64,000 nt of DNA, from the NCBI GenBank assembly GCA_039621445.1, contig CP154955.1:18456691-18520690 (forward strand). Reading direction: 5' to 3'. Source of the stretch: Euglena gracilis (lineage: Eukaryota; Euglenida; Euglenophyceae; Euglenales). Below the pieces are notes generated by a model. It was given only the letters and a program-made list of their open reading frames with translations. It was not told the origin of the DNA and did not search any database. A program made the position numbers and the translations under genes. Shown piece after piece: positions 54,161-64,000 of this stretch. Each line of letters starts with the position of its first letter. The first letter of the stretch is position 1.

Positions 54161-55019
54161 GTCAGTCATCTCCAACTCCACACACGCATGCCAGCAGTGT
54201 CTGCCACCACCTCATTTGATCATTGGTGAGGCGCTAGCTTTCTGGACAGGAGAGCCGCCGCAGACCTTCGCTGACAAGTTTCATAGCTAATTGGGCTTGT
54301 ATTGAGCTCTGAAGCCCAGAAAAAAATTGCAATACACGTGATAGTAATTTCAAGTTTGAATTCATGCAATATTGTATATTTATTACCTTTATCAATAACA
54401 ACACAATAAATGAATTGTTATGGAATAATTGGGCACATTTGTGAGGAATGAAAAACCATACATGATAAAAACTGATACCCCCAAATAAAGCTGAGCCTGC
54501 TTAATCAAAAATGAAATGGCACAAAATAACAAACTGACTGATAAAGAACAGCAAATTGCCATGATTTTGTGTCACAGATGACCCCGGCTTCATATTTGGG
54601 GGGGATTTTGAGACCGGGGCTTCAAATGGCAGTTTCACATTTGAGGAGCCAAACTTCTTGCGGTGATGGCTTCTGCTCCCTTCAGGCTTCCACCTGATGG
54701 CATTTACCATTACGACATATAACGTCGTCATCCTCATTCTCATTCTCATCCACATTGCAATCTCACGTCGACAGTCATGTGTAAGCTTTGAGAACAAAAC
54801 TGAATTTTGTTCTAAGGGACACATTTCAACTAAAATTAATCTTCACAGGCAATTTCATCACTGCCAAGCAGTTTCATTTTCACACCGGCTACAAAGGTTT
54901 CATGAACCAACCTCCAAGCCAAGGACATCAACCTGTCAGGTCTCGCCCAGGAAACGGTCAAAGTCCCTGGAACCAGCCAACCTGTCAGTGGGTCCTGGCA
55001 CGGGACAACCTGTGAGGCG

Positions 55020-55125
55020 ACTCAAGTGAGTGAGTGAGTGAGTGAGTGAGTGGTGTGAGTGAGTGATGTCCGTGTGTGCGTGTGTGCGAGTGTGAGTGTG
55101 TGAGCGGACGAGTGTGTGTGAGCGT
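55020..55125. repeat. (GAGT)n and GTGT-rich microsatellite
   Basis: A (GAGT)n run at 55026-55055 followed by irregular GTGTGCGAG repeats. Confidence 0.88.
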
Positions 55126-55387
55126 GAACAAGCACGTGTATGGTCTCATGATAATAACCAATGGAGATAATTTTTGAGACTGCCTTTTTTGTTTTTTTCC
55201 TGCAAACCTGTATCATTCTTAAAAAAAAAACAGAAAAAGGGAATTTCGAGCATTTTCTTGAAGAAGCCATAAGAAGTGCCTTTTTGTTCCTGAGGAGCGT
55301 TTCAGGTCCTGAATCTTCTTCTGCCTTTCTGGCTGCCTCGCAATCACCGGGAGTTGCCCCCATCTGGGCGGTGTTCTACGCGAGCCA

Positions 55388-55505
55388 AGAACTGGGGCCT
55401 GGCACTCGGGCTGGCCGAGACAGCGGAGGAGAAGGTCCGGCGGGCTGACCAGCGGCGGCGGGGCCGCTGCGAACTGACCCTGCGGACAAATACCCGCGGC
55501 GGAAT
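55388..55505 (+). CDS. possible exon (NWGLALGLAETAEEKVRRAD), strand uncertain
   Basis: The plus strand reads KNWGLALGLAETAEEKVRRA, then an Arg-rich segment ending TLRTNTRGG, with GC-rich third positions. The acceptor is weak (TACGCGAG). The minus strand has a better acceptor (TTTGTCCGCAG at 55484) and a possible donor, but encodes a Pro/Leu-rich, less typical peptide. I list the plus reading with low confidence. Confidence 0.38.
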
Positions 55506-55620
55506 TGTTGTTCGCCGGCATGAAGAGGGGCTGGGGAGAAACCTGCCGCACTGTGTATGTGAATGCAAGAGCGGTGCGAGAAATGGTTGGAAACGGTTGC
55601 AGAAGAAAATCAGCCTGCTT

Positions 55621-55754
55621 GAGTGTGTATGTGTGTGTGTGTGTGCGTGTTTATGTGTGTGTGTGTGTGTGTTGTGTGTCCGTATTGTGTGTGTGTGTGC
55701 GTGCGTGTGTGTGTGCGTGTGTGCGTGTGCGTGTGCGTGTCCGCGCGCGCGCGC

Positions 55755-55786
<32 letters not shown>

Positions 55787-55848
55787 GCGTGCGTGTGTGT
55801 GTGTGTGTGTGTGGGTGGGTGGGTGGGTGGGTGGGTGGGTGGGTGCAT
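55621..55848. repeat. (GT)n, (GC)n and (GGGT)n microsatellite
   Basis: A 230-bp GT-rich tract with a CGCGCG core and a terminal (GGGT)n run. Confidence 0.95.
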
Positions 55849-56419
55849 GTGTGTACGGCTTACGCAGCGGCACTCCTCTTTCCTTCATCGTAGTCAGGAG
55901 ATCCGGACAGTGGAAATTATGTTTGTGCCACACTACTCTTACGTGTGCTTTGTTTTCAAGAAGCACTTCGCTTAGGGAAAACAGAATAAATCAGATGGTG
56001 CACACACAAAGGAGAAGAAAATGGGCAAGGCCCACCAATCCGCTTATCACCACACTTGCCAGCCCACTTTTCCTTGGACGGAGCCGTGTGGGTGCCGGTG
56101 TTTCCTCTGACCAAGCACAGCACCCTCCAACCACATATTCATGGGTTTAAGAGTGAAGTTGGCCAACTTGCTAGCGCCACAAACTCTCTGTTCAAAAAAA
56201 AAGTGGTGGGCAACAAAGAGTTTCAGGTAATCATGGAAATGCTGAGGTTTGGTATCAAACTCCCTGCACACATTTTAGGTGGCACATACACTAGATATTC
56301 AGTACATGTGCACTATACACAATATTTTTTAATAACATATTATATGTATCATTGTGTACATTATATTTATAAATTATATTATACATTATATTGCATATAT
56401 TGTTTGGGGCGGCACGATT

Positions 56420-57740
56420 GCCCTTCGCTGTGTTATGCCAGAGATCCAGGGGGGCAACCCAAGCATGGGAGAGGCCCCTGGGGAGGAAGAGCCACCCCAA
56501 CGTTGCCGGGCACTGCTGGGGCTTCCATGGGATCGGTCACCGAACCATCTGCCCAAATTGGCTTGTTGGGGCCCTCTTCTGGTCTAGGGTGGAGGACCTT
56601 TGCAAGGGCACTACGCTCTGTTGCCAGCTGACTGTTTCCCCAATTTCATCCAATTTGAATCGGGTGGACTGTGAGTCGTCAGTTCTCCGAACGAGACATG
56701 ACACGTGGGTTGCCCTGAGGCCCTTGGCTTTCAGGTGCCATGAATCAAACTCTTGTGGCCTTTGTTAAAGTGATGTTGTTAAGACACTCGAGACATGATA
56801 GAAGGCGAGCCCAGAAGAAGGCTTTGGAAAAAGAAAAGGTCCTCACAGAAGAAGAGTCACAAAAGAAACCACGTCAATCAATGCCCACTCAGCAAAATGT
56901 CAAGATGAATGTGACTGCCTGCAGCGTGACCATGAAAAACCTGATGGAGAAGATCGGTGGAAATGTCCACTGCAACCCACCAGAAAAGCGTCATTTGTTC
57001 CTAGTCCAAGTGGGGGAAGGTGCTAAAGAGGGGGATCCAATAAGTTTCATCCTTCCCACAGTTGTGCGAAAAGCTGGGTGATTGCCAATGCTAGATCAGA
57101 AATCCTGTCCCTGGGATTCCCTTGCTCGGATGGCATTTTTTTATGGATGCCCGGATACGTTCACCATGGTTTTCAATCGCAATTAAACAATGTTTCTTGA
57201 AAAAAAAGCACAAATCCAGATCACTAAACTATTCACCACTCGTTGTGATTGGGCATTGCGATCCAGATGTCTGACTAAAAGAATAAGGACCTCTTAAACC
57301 AAACCCCTGCCAGCACCATGGTCTATAGCTTGCGACCATACAACTGGTGTGATCAGGTCATTGAATCCATGCAGGATTCGCGGATTCTGCAGGGATGGAG
57401 GTGAAACGTCTCGCATCAGGGAGGTTACACACTTTGTTTTTTTCCCCAAATGCTTTGCCTGTTCTGAACGCTGGTATGGAAGAAGAAGAAAAAAGGCGAG
57501 CCAGGGGCATCTCCTGGTCACCACGGAGGGGAACCATTCACAGCAAACCATTCTTTGCAATCAATGCTTTGCTAATGCTACTTTTTTTTGCCTCTTCCAG
57601 GTTTCGAAGAGCTGTCAGAGTTGGCAACAGAGCCAAGAATGAGCCATATGTGTTTGCAATCAGTTTGCAGCAACAGAGAGGATCTTTGGTTCAGATGAAA
57701 ACTCCAACTCCAAAAAACGCCACGTCTTTCAGCTAAACGA
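56420..57740 (+). other. unidentified open frames, possibly a decayed gene or element
   Basis: Two plus-strand open frames with normal amino-acid composition: 56740-57081 (basic, contains KKALEKEKVLTEEESQKKPR, ending in a stop) and 57395-57736 (contains a CTCTTCCAG acceptor-like sequence before FRRAVRVGNRAKNEPYVFAI). Codon use is less GC-rich than in the confirmed exons. I recognise no family. It could be retroelement-derived or an exon pair of the plus-strand gene. Confidence 0.3.
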
Positions 57741-58217
57741 GGATGAAGAAAGAAAGCTATAATCGACAGTACTCAGCTCAGGAGGCAAGAAAGTATTTCA
57801 CGAAAGAAATATGAACAGGCACCCTGTTGTTGATGAGATCTGCTGTGAGATGTGTGCCAAACACCTGTTGTCACGTTCAAATACAACATCAACACAAGTT
57901 GCACCATCACAGACAAACGTTGCACCGCCCATTGTCACTGAAATCCACTTCCGTTAATCAGGTCCTTTGTGGGACAATCAATCCCGCCATTTCTTTTGTG
58001 TTTTTGTTGTTGTTTTTTACATTGTTGTCAAAAAATATTGAAATCAAAAAATTTTACTCCAAAGACTGCTTTGGGCGAAAAATGTATGTCGGTTTCCCCT
58101 TCAGCTGCTGCCTTTCTTCTTGTCGCTAGTGCTGTCCCTCACCCCTTTTTGCCACATGCTTTCCTCTTACCCTCCTTCGCTCATAACCTTCACACCTCCA
58201 TTGTAACATAAAATGCC

Positions 58218-58550
58218 TACCCCCCCCCTAAATATAAAGCCCCCCCTGGGGGTTTGGTTTTGCCGCCCAAATATAAACCCCCCCCTGATGGAGAGACGAT
58301 GGTGTCACTCAGGAAAAAGTTGAAAAATTTCGGTGGATACAACATTTTTTGCACCAAAAATGTCGATTTGTGGATAAAATAGGAGGTACACACCGGAAAT
58401 TTGGCATAAAATTGGTATTTGGTCACAATTAAAGGCAGTGAAGGTCATAGAACCCAAAAAGTTTGATTTCCCCCCAAATATAAAGCCCCCCCCCAAATAT
58501 AAGCCCCCCCAATCCCGTCCAAATATAAAGCTGGGGTGGCTTCACATTTG
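58218..58550. repeat. poly-C / AAATATAAA repeat block, second copy
   Basis: Modules of C7 tract then AAATATAAAGCCCCCC occur near 58221-58290 and 58470-58530, separated by about 180 bp, as in the block at 8205-8590. GTTTTGCCGCCCAAATATAAA corresponds to TTTCCGCCCAAATATAAA there. Confidence 0.6.
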
Positions 58551-59127
58551 GGGGGGTACTACCCAAGCAGTGAGGGGGGTGAGCGCGGTTGCCTCGCACA
58601 AAGCAGCCCTCCTACGTCCTCCCAGCGGTACACACCCAGAGTCCGGTCTCGGCAAGCAGACAGGGCGCCTCCCCTCGGGAGGGGTTTGCACCTTTACCCT
58701 CGTGGAAGACATTTTTTTTAACTCCTTTCACGTACCGGGGGGGAATTGAAGCTAGATAAAATTAGACCCGACAAAATTGGAAGCCGAAAAAATTGGTGCC
58801 AAACCTGAAAACGGCCCGGAAAAAATTGGCAGGATTTGTGTGCAAGATGACTGGAAAAGGGGTGATTTTCAAAATTTTGAGGCAGGATTTTCAAAAAAGG
58901 CCCGGAAAAAAATTGGCAGGATTTCTGTACGCCAATTTTTTCCCAAACAATTTTTTCGGCATCCAATTCCCCCCCCTGGTAGACCCCAGAGCCGGCGTTG
59001 CCCCCCCCCCCTCGTGCTCCTCGGTCCTGCTGGTGGGCGCGCTCCTCACTGACCCCTCCCACTTTCGGCTCGTGCCACAGGCCACGGAGCTCACCATGGC
59101 CTCCTTCCTCCTCGGGAGTTGATGCAG

Positions 59128-59273
59128 ACCTGTGGGAGCGCCAACGCCCCCACACCAACACCAACGGCATCAGTGACGCCGGGGGTGAGCGCGTGGCGGC
59201 CTCCCGCACGTTCGTGCGGCAAGGCATGGAGGACGCCAAGGAGTGGTCCTGGTACTGCTGTTTGGCACCGGAC
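59128..59273 (+). CDS. exon of a plus-strand gene (DLWERQRPHTNTNGISDAGG)
   Basis: The plus strand reads, after a GTTGATGCAG acceptor, (D)LWERQRPHTNTNGISDAG, then ERVAASRTFVRQGMEDAKEW and SWYCCLAPD before a GTCACC donor. The frame has GC-rich third positions. An alternative acceptor, with a fine pyrimidine tract, is at 59080. The upstream segment LLTDPSHFRLVPQATELTMA is open in a neighbouring frame, so either the exon is longer with a frame break or that segment is a chance frame. The minus strand is also open here (QYQDHSLASSMP), so the strand call is moderate. Confidence 0.5.
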
Positions 59274-59344
59274 GTCACCTGCCAAGACCACGAGATGCTT
59301 ATCCGGGGGGGCGGGGGTGAAAGTGTGCGAAGGTGTTCATCGAC

Positions 59345-60320
59345 CGCAGGTTCCGAGGTTTGGCTATTCCTTGATTTGAACATCCATCACTTACTGCCGG
59401 AAATTGTGTCATGCCTATCCCACATGCGTGCAAACGCAATCATTCTTTCCCCAATATGGCACACAGATTGGTTTTACACCATTCTTGCCCGTTGCAGAAA
59501 AATTTGCATTCTTCCGCATGTGCCCTTAATCCGGCATTCCCCTTTCAAGCGTCTCCTGTCTCCGCCTTGTCGGCAGACATGCCCTTTTTGGGTGCATGAT
59601 GTGACACAAGATAGTGATGTCGAACTCAATCCTGGACCTTCATCCCAAAACGTCGGCACCAGCTTTCGAGAGTTTATCTTCCACTCTTACAATGAATTTT
59701 TTACCATGGCAGGTCAAACCGAAGTCTCCCGCAATATCTTGCAATTAAAGGCGCATTTCCGGAATTCAGCAGAGGGCTGTGATATCCTCACCCAAGATTT
59801 AGCACAATCATGGGGCATTCAGACAGCGATCTCATGCAAAAAGTGGCACTTTCTGAAATGTTTGAACATGCCGCTCTCCACTATGATGGGCCCAATAATT
59901 GGATACTCAAGCCTGTCCCCAACCCTTTGGAAACAGAAATTATGAACCTTCACCAACAAGTTCTTCTTTTATCCAATACAGAACCCACTCACCTTCTGAG
60001 ACCAGCCTCCGGACTTTGAGTCATGAGAACATCAAACTGTTTTCCACTTTGCAACACCGCCTGGCATGGATGCGCGACTTGACTGCCATTTTTAAAGCAT
60101 CACCTTCTGCTGAATTCCAGCATTCCACGTTGCACCTGATTTGGCAATTGATGCTCAAATATCACTTCCAACACACCTCATGTGGTCGCCCATGGTCCTC
60201 TACACCCAAACTTCAGGCTGCTTTGCCCCTTTCTTTGGACGAAGCCGCCAAGCAAGGAGGCACCGTAACCGCGAAGAAAACCAACAGGAGATATGCTATT
60301 TTTCTTAGCTTTCAGGGGCA
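59345..60320 (+). pseudogene. decayed retroelement with a 2A-like motif
   Basis: An open frame from about 59345 contains a segment (IVSCLSHMRANAIILSPIWH, then LARCRKICILPHVPLI) with the 'P.W....W...L......LP' pattern. That pattern is seen near the C-terminus of some pol proteins of DIRS- and Ty3-like retroelements; this match is from memory and weak. It is followed by DVELNPGP (59616-59639), an exact 2A ribosome-skipping consensus D-V-E-x-N-P-G-P. Downstream, protein-like sequence continues but changes frame at least twice (near 59805 and 60010), ending at the junction with the dispersed array unit near 60325. It reads as a disabled element. Confidence 0.5.
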
Positions 60321-60324
60321 ACAG

Positions 60325-62011
60325 TGTACCAGGGGCCGTTCCTTTGGCGTCGGGGGTGGCCTGGAACCCGAAGTCCACCCCAACCCTGCGGGAAGGTCAA
60401 TTGAAGGGCTCTGTAACTCAGGAGGAAGAAGAACTTAAAAAGAATAAGAACTCAAGAAGAAGAAGAAGAGCTCAAGAAGAAGGCTCTCTCTAGAAGAAGA
60501 ACAAGGGCTCTCAAGAGGTACCATGGCGCCCTGGGTGCGATGGACACCTCCTTGGACAAGCTGCTCCAGCCATGCCCATGCCCAGGCACCAGGCACTGTG
60601 GGCGCTTATATGCACTCGAGGCGCGTTTGCCACCGTGACCTGAAGCCGACACACCGTCTGGTCGCATTTAATGCCAAAGGACCTTAACGTCCCTGCCACA
60701 CAAATTTGTGATTTTGGTCAGCCCCTGTGCTTTTTTATGAGGGCTCGGTGACTTTTGAATGAGCTGCAGAGTAGTGAGTTATTTGATTACCCGATATATA
60801 AGTAAATTGAATATCTAGATTTTCATGGCTTTACCTGCCCCCCTCAATTGGGCCATACCTCCCCCCCCCCCCCCCCCGGGCGCTTGGCCCGGGCCAACCT
60901 TAGGGGGGCCAAGTTCGCATGTTAAGAATTCCGGCGGCCATGTGCAAAAGGCCTAAGGCCAACCTTAGGGGGGGGGGACAAGTTTGCATGTACGGAGGAG
61001 CGGGGCCAAGCGCCCGGGGGGGGCAAGCGCCCGGGGGGGGGGGGGGTATATCTATACCTCCAGATGTCATTGAATCATTCTTTGAGGACAATTATGCCAT
61101 GTGGCAGCATCTCATATGATGGCACTTTCGTAAGTTTGTGGGCTAAAGGCCATTATGAAGTGGGAGGCGAGAAGAGATGCGGGAATATCGATTCAAGGGC
61201 TCTCTGACTCAATTTCAAATCCTGCCCCGGGTCCTACTCCTTCCTTGGCCTCAAAGGAACAGGGGCTCTCTTGACAGTCCAGGCCCATCGCCGGAGATGA
61301 CCACCACGGGGAGAGGGGGTGTTCGCCCCACCTACCCAGGGGTACCCCACCTTTTCGGCCACTTATCGGGGGGGACCCACTTTTTTGGGAGTCAGTTTTT
61401 GGGTAAAAAATTGTAAGTGATTTGTTCTGAAAAAAAAAGCCCAAAATGGCCAAAACCCTGGGGGGGGGGGGGCACAAGGCCATTGGGGTAAACCCTCCCC
61501 CCAATTTGAACAACTATTCCAAAGTTAAGCAACCCAAATTGAAGCAACCCCCCCCAGGAATCAATGAAAACGCCAAAAAAATCAAGCAGCCCATGAAATT
61601 AAGGTGAAGAGAAGGGGGGAAACAGGAAAATATGAAAAATGAAGAAAGCTTGAACAAACAATAACCGCCAATTTTAGGGAAAATAAGCAAATCGGTTGGG
61701 TCTGCACCATTTTGGGACTGAGTTACTGTTGTTGCAAGGCATTGTTTCTGTTGACCGTTTGGTGAGGATTCAAGCAACCCCTCGGTGCGTATGATAAAAC
61801 CCAAATTGAAGCAATCTGCAAACTTGAGCAGCCCCTGAAACCCAAATTTAAGCAACGGGTTGCTTAAATCCGTTGTGGGTGGGTCCGGCAGACCCACCCA
61901 CCAGACACCCCGGGTCCAAACTTGAAAAAAAACCTGCCCCCAACACACCCACCCGCCTGCCCACTTTCGAAAACCCAGCCTCTGGGAGGAGGAAATCGCG
62001 CCTGAGTCAAT
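60325..62011 (+). repeat. dispersed copy of the 1.8-kb array unit
   Basis: Starts within the decayed retroelement frame at GGCCGTTCCTTTGGCGTC and follows the array unit to GCGCCTGAGTCAATCTG. It keeps the 95-bp block that array units 1-4 lack and has several private changes, so it is an older or independent copy. It lies in the same orientation as the array. Confidence 0.9.
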
Positions 62012-62371
62012 CTGTGGCTAGATCCCTACCTTCTCTAGCTTCTGTTACGCTGCAATTTTTTTTGAACGTGCAAACGTTGACCGAGGCGCAAAAAGCTCTG
62101 CCAGCAAGGACACAGCTCATCAAATCCTGTGTTATCTAAATAATTGAAAATGGCACCTACCGTCTCAACACAAACCAATGCCATTTCATGGTTGCACTTT
62201 GTCAACTGCCCCGTTGTCTGTTTCGGGGACTGGTTCATTGAAGAGTGGCAGGGGAGGTGCTTTCTTCACTTCCACGTCGAGGCCGTTGATGCGCGAGGCA
62301 TGCAAGACAACCAACACAAGTGCTGACAGTTCCATGCACGTTGATGCACGGGGGCGGAGGAGCCCTGTCCG
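62012..62371 (+). repeat. flank shared with 50793-51160, with candidate exon
   Basis: Duplicate of the sequence following the array. The open block here reads EEWQGRCFLHFHVEAVDARG on the plus strand and LVVLHASRINGLDVEVKKAP on the minus strand. Differences between the two copies are few and do not clearly favour either frame. Confidence 0.7.
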
Positions 62372-62650
62372 ATGATATTTTCCTTGGCAACGTTTAATCA
62401 TGTTTGAATCATTCACAAATAGAATGCCGGGTTCCTTCGTGTACATTGGCGGGGGTTGCTGTGTTTTGAGGTTTCATGGTCTGCAATTTGTGGAGACTCG
62501 GTATTTGTTTTTTGGCGGATGAATTCAATGAAGAAACAAGCAGCCTTGCAATTCTCCGTGGAATTAGTTTTCAGCGAAATTCAGTTTGGGGAATTCAGCA
62601 TACCTTGGTATGATTCAGGCACGGAAAATGGAAGATGATTCTTTTGCTCG

Positions 62651-62731
62651 CCATCACAGACAACAAGTTCGAAGTGACCGCAAGCTGTGGGACCAGAATC
62701 GGCACTTTGCAGGAGGAGCTGCAGCAAGTGT
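62651..62731 (+). CDS. possible exon (NKFEVTASCGTRIGTLQEEL), strand and frame uncertain
   Basis: The plus strand has a CGCCATCACAG acceptor and a GTGTTC donor. One frame reads NKFEVTASCGTRIGTLQEEL and QQ. A second plus frame and a minus frame are also open. Low confidence. Confidence 0.33.
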
Positions 62732-63145
62732 TCAGCCTGCATGAGGCGGCCCTTATTGTTCTGCTGCTTGCGAATGCTATTTATGCGCACACATACCACA
62801 CCATTTCACATTGTGCGTGAGAGTATGTTGTCGTGCAAAACCCCTGCATACTTGAAGCCCCATGAAGAAGTCCCCTTTCAAATAACAAGAATATTTGCAT
62901 TTCCCTTGTCTGAATGAGGGACATTCTCCTTTTGTTGGGATTGAATTCAGCATTTTCCTTTTGTCCTTAACACTTTTGAGAATTCAAATGAACTTGAGCT
63001 GCACAATCCCCCAGGTAATGGGGTTCCAAACAGTGGTCTTGTTGTTATGGCCGATTTACCCATTTTCTATGGGCAGGTGAGGATCTCAGAATTATCCCCC
63101 TCCCAATCCACACAATTTGTTTCATATGGGCTGCATTTCCTCCAG

Positions 63146-63289
63146 CCCGACGCGACGCCCTCGGGTATTCGGGCGGTGAAGTGCAACTGGTGGACGAGCA
63201 GCAGGACCTGCACGAAGCGTTGGATGCCCCGCCAGATGATATCCTGACGTTCTATGCTCGGCGCCACGTCAGTGGCCATTTCGTGCTGA
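63146..63289 (+). CDS. exon of a plus-strand gene (LVDEQQDLHEALDAPPDDIL)
   Basis: The plus strand has a GCATTTCCTCCAG acceptor and a GTATGC donor, with 2 nt, 47 codons and 1 nt. It reads RRDALGYSGGEVQ, LVDEQQDLHEALDAPPDDIL and TFYARRHVSGHFVL. Splice sites on both sides are good, whereas the minus-strand reading lacks a donor. Acidic, no low complexity; family not recognised. Confidence 0.68.
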
Positions 63290-63726
63290 GTATGCACCTG
63301 CCATGGGGATGGGCAGTAGGCAGTAAGCATTGCAACGGTCAAGCATTGCAATTGCAATGGTCAAGTTTGTGAAGGAATAGATCGTATTAGTGACAGATCC
63401 TGAGGTGTTGAGAAAAAAAAGACGTCATGAACTGATCGGAGCCGAGGTTTTTTTTTGAAGAATGAGTAAGACCTGTGAGAGCATGAATATGCAGGGCTCG
63501 GAAATTTCAATCATATTCTAAATTGAGAGCTTTTGACATGGAAAGTATGAAGGCCTGGTGTTCTTGATCCTCTGGAAATGCAATGACTTAGTTGCACCCG
63601 CCCATGTTTTGATTTCTTGTCTGTCCATGCAAGCACAAACATGGTGGGCAGGCTGGATCTAGTGATGGGGGCTACAATTGTGATTGTGGGTGGTTGTGTT
63701 GATGACCGGCACTGAAGAAATACCAG

Positions 63727-63808
63727 TCTGGGGCCGCCAAAGTGGAAGAGGGCTGGCCCGTGGATGCGGATGGACGAGATCGCTGACATCGAGGCACTCA
63801 AGGAGCAG
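63727..63808 (+). CDS. exon of a plus-strand gene (RMDEIADIEALKEQ)
   Basis: The plus strand has an AAATACCAG acceptor and a GTGACG donor, with 1 nt plus 27 codons: LGPPKWKRAGPWMRMDEIAD and IEALKEQ. It begins one nt out of phase with the end of 63146-63289, so another exon probably lies between, or one border is wrong. The gene continues past the window edge. Confidence 0.55.
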
Positions 63809-64000
63809 GTGACGGCCCTCAGCTGCCAAGGTTGCACTTGCAAATCATAATGGGCATTTTTTTTAAAGAAAAACAACAAAAAAACAAAAAGGGTAATTTC
63901 ATTGAAAAAAACTCGTTATGAAACAGCCGAACCATACTTTCAATCCTACTAAGTTCAAAAAGTGCCAAAGATGGTCAAAAACATCCAGTAAAATAACACA

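Noticed and set aside
55623-56150. Val/Cys-rich protein from the GT tract
   Set aside because: Product of a dinucleotide repeat; no coding support.
63067-63357. Minus-strand exon over 63.1-63.3 kb
   Set aside because: The minus frame is open but lacks a donor, whereas the plus frame has a strong acceptor and a GTATGC donor.

Overview
This window is eukaryotic nuclear DNA. Short GC-rich coding blocks are separated by long non-coding stretches, and the blocks end at recognisable spliceosomal borders (pyrimidine tract plus CAG on one side, GT or GC on the other). Microsatellites, homopolymer G or C tracts and retroelement relics fill the rest. Nothing looks prokaryotic: no operons, ribosome binding sites or CRISPR. 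The main gene (C2 domains, a calponin-homology-like fold, long charged coiled coils) resembles large ciliary or cytoskeletal proteins, so a flagellated protist or alga is likely. I cannot fix the lineage from sequence alone.

Layout. (1) About 42.6 kb down to 3.6 kb, minus strand: one very large split gene, or two adjacent genes, with about 30 exons I could place by hand. Exons at 42.6-34.8 kb encode three C2 domains, with a coiled coil between the second and third, and their phases agree at every junction. Exons at 29.7-22.0 kb encode a calponin-homology-like domain followed by a polar linker, again phase-consistent. Exons at 21.1-6.8 kb encode Arg/Glu-rich coiled coils, including a tandem duplication of an exon pair. 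A possible terminal exon with stop lies at 3.6 kb. (2) 42.77-50.79 kb: a tandem array of 1.82-kb units, with a further dispersed copy at 60.3-62.0 kb. (3) 51-64 kb: probably a divergent plus-strand gene (clearest exons at 54.1, 59.2, 63.2 and 63.8 kb; product unrecognised), mixed with a retroelement relic carrying a 2A-like motif. (4) A broken Ty3/gypsy-type reverse transcriptase at 6.0-6.6 kb.

The most striking system is a family of small mobile elements with terminal inverted repeats of the form CAAGCACCT...AGGTGCTTG and 8-bp target duplications, seen three times. One copy (35369-36361) sits inside a C2 exon and appears to be spliced out as an intron. The terminal repeat itself supplies an AG acceptor and a GC donor on both strands. 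By my reading each insertion would leave exactly 18 nt (8-bp duplication plus 10 nt of element), which preserves the frame in any phase and introduces no stop codon. This is an introner-like intron-making transposon.

Limits: exon borders were inferred by eye from splice motifs, codon composition and phase. Several junctions in the 6-22 kb and 30-34 kb intervals remain unbridged, so some exons are surely missing. No similarity search was possible.
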